This document shows, piece after piece, positions 60,950 through 64,000 of a stretch of DNA of 64,000 nt (positions within the stretch are counted from its first letter, which is position 1; each line of letters starts with the position of its first letter). Both the position numbers and the translations under genes were made by a program. Below the pieces are notes generated by a model, which was not told where the DNA came from, did no database searches, and was given only the letters and a program-made list of their open reading frames with translations. Where the stretch lies: assembly GCA_015075425.1 (NCBI GenBank), contig JABTUL010000001.1, forward strand, positions 2,294,001-2,358,000. The letters are read 5' to 3'. This stretch comes from Spirochaetales bacterium. Lineage in GTDB: Bacteria; Spirochaetota; Leptospiria; Leptospirales; Leptonemataceae.

Positions 60950-61744
60950 TTACCTTTTTGCTCCTTCTTGCGTTTTGCTCCCGAGCCATTCCAGCAAGGC
61001 CGCGATGCGTAGATTGGCCATCTGGTAGCGTTCTGGATCGCGCTCAAAGCCCATGAACTGCAGGCGATTGCGCATCAGAAGCGTCGCTACTGCAGTTGTG
61101 CCGGATCCGCTGAACGGATCGAGCACCAGCGAATCCGGCTTGAGGCCGGCAAGCTTCAGACATTGCGTGGGCAGAGCCACAGGGAAAGCGTGCGGGTGCA
61201 GGCGCTGGTCGCGGGACTGGATTGTATCGTGCGGCAGATACCAGACGTTACCGGGGCAGCGAGCGGGCTTGCCATAGCGGTGCGCATTGGATGGATCGGC
61301 ATAAGGAATGCTGATGGCCATGCGGTCCAGTTGGGGATTGCCCTTTGCAAAAATGAAAACGAATTCATAGAGATTGTTGAGACTTCTCTGGCCCTGGACC
61401 GGAGTGAAATGCCCCTTGATCCAGATGACGGTATCGACAAGACGAAAGCCATGCAGGGCCAGAAGCTCAGCGCAACCGAAAGGTCGCAGTTTGGATCCTG
61501 CCATGTGGCCAAAGTTGAAGAAGAGCAAAGTGTCCCGTGCGTGGACGCGAAACAGCTGAGTAGCCAGCCGCTCCATGAGATCCATGCTGAAACCGTCTTC
61601 GTCTTTGTAGGGCGGGGAAGTGATCGTGCAATAAACCTGGCCTTCCATGAGCGCTTCCAGACCCGTAAGAGCATCCAGATTGTGGTTGCATATAAGGTGA
61701 ATCCCGTTGGTTGTGCTTGCCGCGATAGCGGAGGACCGGGCCAT
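60950..61744 (-). CDS. DNA N4-cytosine/N6-adenine methyltransferase (beta class)
   Basis: A 264-residue site-specific DNA methyltransferase starting MARSSAIAASTTNGIHLICNHNLDALTGLEAL. The catalytic motif TSPPYKDED comes early and the SAM-binding motif DPFSGSGTTAVATLLMRNRLQFMGFERDPERYQMANLRI comes last, the beta-class order. TSPPY is typical of N4-cytosine enzymes but occurs in N6-adenine ones too. The open frame reaches 61834, but ATG 61744 follows GGAAGAG and sits one base after the previous stop. No restriction partner is seen. Confidence 0.9.
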   Translation of the reverse strand: MARSSAIAASTTNGIHLICNHNLDALTGLEALMEGQVYCTITSPPYKDEDGFSMDLMERLATQLFRVHARDTLLFFNFGHMAGSKLRPFGCAELLALHGFRLVDTVIWIKGHFTPVQGQRSLNNLYEFVFIFAKGNPQLDRMAISIPYADPSNAHRYGKPARCPGNVWYLPHDTIQSRDQRLHPHAFPVALPTQCLKLAGLKPDSLVLDPFSGSGTTAVATLLMRNRLQFMGFERDPERYQMANLRIAALLEWLGSKTQEGAKR

Positions 61745-61745
61745 A

Positions 61746-62207
61746 TTACTCTTCCCCCGCCAGCTGCTGCGCGAACAATGAATCGGGATTGCGCGGGGTG
61801 ATCGGCCCGGTGCGCTGCAGGAGCAGCAGATCAAAAAGCCGATCGTCTGTGATCAGGCCGTACATGCTCTGCATGAGGCTACGAAACTTTGTGGCAGACA
61901 TTCCGGCATCCAGGTAAGAAATGAAGTCATTGAATGAACTTGCCTTGATGGTCTTGAGATCGAGGCAGTGCGCCACAAAACCGAACTGCTTGAATTCAAT
62001 CTGGTAGCTGCGGCCGCGTTCGTATTTCGCATTGTGCAACCGGACGGTGGTGAAGTTCGGGCAGAGAAGCTTGCTATTCCAGTTGGTACTGAACTTGATA
62101 ACGGTCCGCACCTTTGGTGTAGGAGGGGTGCTGCTGGATTCAGTGTGATCGGTTTCCGGCGGCGGCCCGGCCAGAGGATCCACAGGAGCAGTTTGCTTCT
62201 TGCTCAT
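61746..62207 (-). CDS. Prophage hypothetical protein (153 aa)
   Basis: A 153-residue protein with a disordered, proline-rich N-terminus (MSKKQTAPVDPLAGPPPETDHTESSSTPPTPK) and a compact C-terminal domain. The latter starts NSKLLCPNFTTVRLHNAKYERGRSYQIEFKQFGFVAHCLDLKTIKASSFNDFISYLDAGMSATKFRSLMQSMYG. The opening strands resemble an ASCH-like (RNA-binding) fold, but this is uncertain. Start and stop overlap its neighbours (4-base overlap with gemA), so it belongs to the early operon. Confidence 0.6.
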   Translation of the reverse strand: MSKKQTAPVDPLAGPPPETDHTESSSTPPTPKVRTVIKFSTNWNSKLLCPNFTTVRLHNAKYERGRSYQIEFKQFGFVAHCLDLKTIKASSFNDFISYLDAGMSATKFRSLMQSMYGLITDDRLFDLLLLQRTGPITPRNPDSLFAQQLAGEE

Positions 62208-62716
62208 GCTGGATCCCTGTTGGCGATAGATTTCAGGGCCTCGATGATCGATTGGGCCTGACGGCGATTGAGCTCGGCCAAGGGCTTTTTGAACATACGA
62301 TTGCAGATCGACTCCACGTTGATGCGAACCGTTGCACCATTGATACGCCCGAGCAGATCCACAATCAGAGCGTCCTGTGCGGGCGTGCGTTTCCAGTGGG
62401 CCAGCTGCTCTATGCCGTCCCGTCGATTCTGGCGACGCTCGGAACGCTCCTGGGGCTCCAGCAGATGGGCAAGGTGAGCGACCAACTGCTTGCCGGATCT
62501 GGCAGAGATACGGGAAAGCGATTCGGAGCCGGTCTGTTCAAAGAGGATCGTATAGAGCATGCCTTCATCAAAGCCGAGTTTTTTTGCCAGGCCCCAGACC
62601 CGCCGGATGTCGTCCTTGCTGATGCGTCCCAGAGCAGGCTGCCCGGAAGCGCTGGCCCGGCGACGGCGCTGCAGTTCCCGGATATGATCCTGGGTTGTTT
62701 TCCCGGACTTTTTCAC
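62204..62716 (-). CDS. GemA-like (Mu gp16, DUF1018) regulatory protein
   Basis: A 170-residue protein with the DUF1018 pattern: SKDDIRRVWGLAKKLGFDEGMLYTILFEQTGSESLSRISARSGKQLVAHLAHLL, followed by a helical C-terminus (RRDGIEQLAHWKRTPAQDALIVDLLGRINGATVRINVESICNRMFKKPLAELNRRQAQSIIEALKSIAN). In Mu, GemA (gp16) alters host gene expression and DNA supercoiling. Its presence beside Gam is a strong marker of a Mu-type phage. It overlaps both neighbouring genes by 4 bases. Confidence 0.8.
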   Translation of the reverse strand: MKKSGKTTQDHIRELQRRRRASASGQPALGRISKDDIRRVWGLAKKLGFDEGMLYTILFEQTGSESLSRISARSGKQLVAHLAHLLEPQERSERRQNRRDGIEQLAHWKRTPAQDALIVDLLGRINGATVRINVESICNRMFKKPLAELNRRQAQSIIEALKSIANRDPA

Positions 62717-62934
62717 TGGACCGTCTCCCGATCCACGACGCGCAAAATGACCAGAAGCAGGAAGGCCAGCCCCAGCCAGATGGCCGGGTCAAAAGGAGCA
62801 ACGACTGCGCCGTATTTCTGGAGGCTCCAGAGAAAGCCGCCCAGGGCATAGATCCCTGTGCTCAGGCAAATGCCGATGATGCCGAGCATGATGTGGCGGC
62901 TCCAGCGCAGTCGTTGATAAGGCTGCCGTTTCAT
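62713..62934 (-). CDS. Small prophage membrane protein (73 aa)
   Basis: A 73-residue protein with two membrane helices (HIMLGIIGICLSTGIYALGGFLWSL and AIWLGLAFLLLVILRVV) and a basic N-terminus MKRQPYQRLRWSR. Not recognised. It is located between gam and gemA, overlapping gemA by 4 bases, in the position where Mu-like phages carry small accessory genes. Confidence 0.65.
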   Translation of the reverse strand: MKRQPYQRLRWSRHIMLGIIGICLSTGIYALGGFLWSLQKYGAVVAPFDPAIWLGLAFLLLVILRVVDRETVQ

Positions 62935-62936
62935 GG

Positions 62937-63509
62937 TTAAACTGCAACCTCCATATCCGTGCCTTCGACCGTGGCCGGTTTCACATACAGCCTTTCGATT
63001 TCGTCTTCGATCTCGATTTTGGTGATCTTCCTGGCAGTGATGGGATCGCTCAGGATGGCATCCTTGTTCAGCTCCAGTTTCATGCGCAGGAAGACCCGGT
63101 TGAATTTTGTCACAGCCTTGTTGTAGAATTCGAGCATGCCGTTTTCTGCCAGGATCTTCTCGATCAATCTGGCCGATGTGCGCGTCTTCACTGCTGCTGG
63201 CTTGTCCCGGTAGCTGATGCTTCCCGTGGTCAGTTCAGCGGTCTTTTTGTCGGTCGGGAAGAGCTCCTTGCGGTTGCGATCCGTATAGGCCTTGATGCCC
63301 AGACTGATGGCCAGGATACCTTCTTCGATCGGCTTGATCCGGTCACCCAGCTCTTCCTGCAGCTGTTGGATCTGATCGTTGAAGTGGTTTTCCAGTTCGC
63401 GTTTCTGGCGCTGCAGTTCACCCATGCGGGCTACGGCATGCTCCAGGTCGTTCCGGGTTTTGATCGGTTCAACGGCCACGAGTGGCGGTTTTTCTTTCTT
63501 CTTGCTCAT
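62937..63509 (-). CDS. gam: Gam-like host-nuclease inhibitor
   Basis: A 190-residue Mu Gam-family protein. It forms a coiled coil (NDLEHAVARMGELQRQKRELENHFNDQIQQLQEELGDRIKPIEEGILAISLGIKAYTDRNRKEL), then the strand-rich TGSISYRDKPAAVKTRTSARLIEKILAENGMLEFYNKAVTKFNRVFLRMKLELNKDAI. Mu Gam binds linear DNA ends as a Ku-like dimer and protects them from RecBCD-type exonucleases. The C-terminal extension after about 170 is short. It overlaps the H1-like gene by 4 bases. Confidence 0.88.
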   Translation of the reverse strand: MSKKKEKPPLVAVEPIKTRNDLEHAVARMGELQRQKRELENHFNDQIQQLQEELGDRIKPIEEGILAISLGIKAYTDRNRKELFPTDKKTAELTTGSISYRDKPAAVKTRTSARLIEKILAENGMLEFYNKAVTKFNRVFLRMKLELNKDAILSDPITARKITKIEIEDEIERLYVKPATVEGTDMEVAV

Positions 63510-63658
63510 GCAGTCTCCTTCATGTCCTGCATGACCACGCCACCGGACTTGCGTTCAGAGACGGCCACACGGGCTTTCTTCTTCGCCGGAGACTTGCGAG
63601 CCGCAGCCTTCTTCACTGCGGCCTTTTTGGATCCGGTTTTCTTCTTCTTTGCTGGCAT
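63506..63658 (-). CDS. Lysine/alanine-rich histone H1-like protein (50 aa)
   Basis: A 50-residue very basic protein, MPAKKKKTGSKKAAVKKAAARKSPAKKKARVAVSERKSGGVVMQDMKETA, with KKAA/KSPAKK repeats like the eukaryotic H1 tail and bacterial H1-like proteins. Probably binds DNA non-specifically. ATG 63658 has a perfect GGAGG upstream; the frame to 63766 overlaps the next gene and is not used. It is part of the leftward prophage operon. Confidence 0.7.
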   Translation of the reverse strand: MPAKKKKTGSKKAAVKKAAARKSPAKKKARVAVSERKSGGVVMQDMKETA

Positions 63659-63692
63659 TGAGGGCCTCCTTGGGTTTTTGAACTGATTTTGG

Positions 63693-64000
63693 TTAGTTAA
63701 TGGCGGCGCCCGTTTGCTCAAATTCCTGGCGCGGAGCCAGGCCACCGAGAAGAGTTTCCGAAGCATTCGTTATGGCCTCCGAAAGACTGCTGCCTTCCAG
63801 TTTGCCTGACAGGGTTTCGCTTACGCGCTGGGCATTGATGCCCTTCATGTCTGGATACATGCGTTTGGCTGTGATCAGGACGTCGCGCTGGGTATAGTTG
63901 CTTTTCCGGAGACGGTAGCGCAGATCGAGGCGAGGCAGAGCGGCGATGTGTTCGCCCTTGAGCTGGAAATTGCCCTGCTTGTCCACGGCATCTTCAAACT
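63693..64000 (-). CDS. Prophage hypothetical protein, cut by window edge
   Basis: The frame is open to the right edge (ends FEDAVDKQGNFQLKGEHIAALPRLDLRYRLRKSNYTQRDVLITAKRMYPDMKGINAQRVSETLSGKLEGSSLSEAITNASETLLGGLAPRQEFEQTGAAIN when read in its own direction). An internal GTG at 63986 could be a start but the reading continues upstream. Helical, probably DNA-binding by composition; no family recognised. Confidence 0.5.
   Translation of the reverse strand, partial: FEDAVDKQGNFQLKGEHIAALPRLDLRYRLRKSNYTQRDVLITAKRMYPDMKGINAQRVSETLSGKLEGSSLSEAITNASETLLGGLAPRQEFEQTGAAIN

Larger units (their letters stand above)
59535..64000. mobile_element. End segment of a Mu-like transposable prophage
   Basis: Homology to the ORF-less cassette stops at 59534 and new sequence begins TGTATAGGATCAGG, like the TGTAT terminus of phage Mu. 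Inside lie Gam- and GemA-like genes, markers of Mu-type phages, in a leftward operon pointing at this end. The prophage runs off the right edge. Its type of genome order (early genes facing the end) is inferred. Confidence 0.7.

Overview
The window reads as a spirochaete chromosome segment, most likely from the Leptospirales (Leptonema/Leptospira relatives). The clues are a DUF1574-type protein, a short SMC protein, a metallo-beta-lactamase/double-cNMP protein, a DUF115 (Maf/MptE-like) protein, and many lipoproteins with loose spirochaete-type lipoboxes. This assignment is inference; no rRNA or tRNA gene is present to settle it.

Region 1 (1-30.3 kb) is dense, ordinary core genome. It holds a sodium/solute symporter, a DinB-like protein, a PAS-GGDEF-EAL protein with a degenerate GGDEF motif, a PlsC-like acyltransferase, an operon-like run smc - MBL/cNMP - msrB - PEGA protein, a DUF115 protein with a TIGR02206 membrane protein, cysQ, a small exported protein and pcrA, a DUF1574 protein opposite an exopolyphosphatase-like lipoprotein, a PilZ protein, pgi, a nuclease-like coiled-coil protein and an RND pump. 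It ends with a nitrogen cluster amtB-glnK-glnA. amtB is preceded by a well-formed sigma-54 promoter.

Region 2 (30.4-59.5 kb) is a chromosomal integron. A tyrosine recombinase (30384-31424) points the same way as the array, the 'reverse' arrangement known from Treponema denticola. It is followed by a putative attI with an outward promoter (31657-31691) and by 30 cassettes or cassette fragments closed by 29 attC sites. Each cassette's first bases (TTRRRY...) are complementary to the R'' end of its own attC, so boundaries can be set to the base. The attC sites form three sequence families (alpha 236-240 bp, beta 198-206 bp, gamma 222-226 bp), far longer than usual. All share a central hairpin with one bulged A although the sequences differ. 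Cargo includes a HEPN+ParA pair, mazEF, higBA and relE/phd-type modules, a SUFU protein, DUF3800, DUF4375, SH3-type lipoproteins, two C1q-like exported proteins (one with a pentanucleotide tract in its signal peptide), small membrane proteins, and ten copies of a ~570-bp cassette with no credible gene. That ORF-less family has covarying hairpins and is the best candidate here for an undescribed element.

Region 3 (59.5-64 kb) is the end of a Mu-like transposable prophage. Its terminus (TGTAT...) interrupts the tenth ORF-less cassette. Its genes form one tightly overlapping leftward operon: H1-like, Gam, small membrane protein, GemA, a hypothetical protein, an N4/N6 DNA methyltransferase, two tiny cysteine-rich proteins and a C5 cytosine methyltransferase.

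Several cassette genes carry single-base frameshifts. These may be genuine decay or sequence errors.
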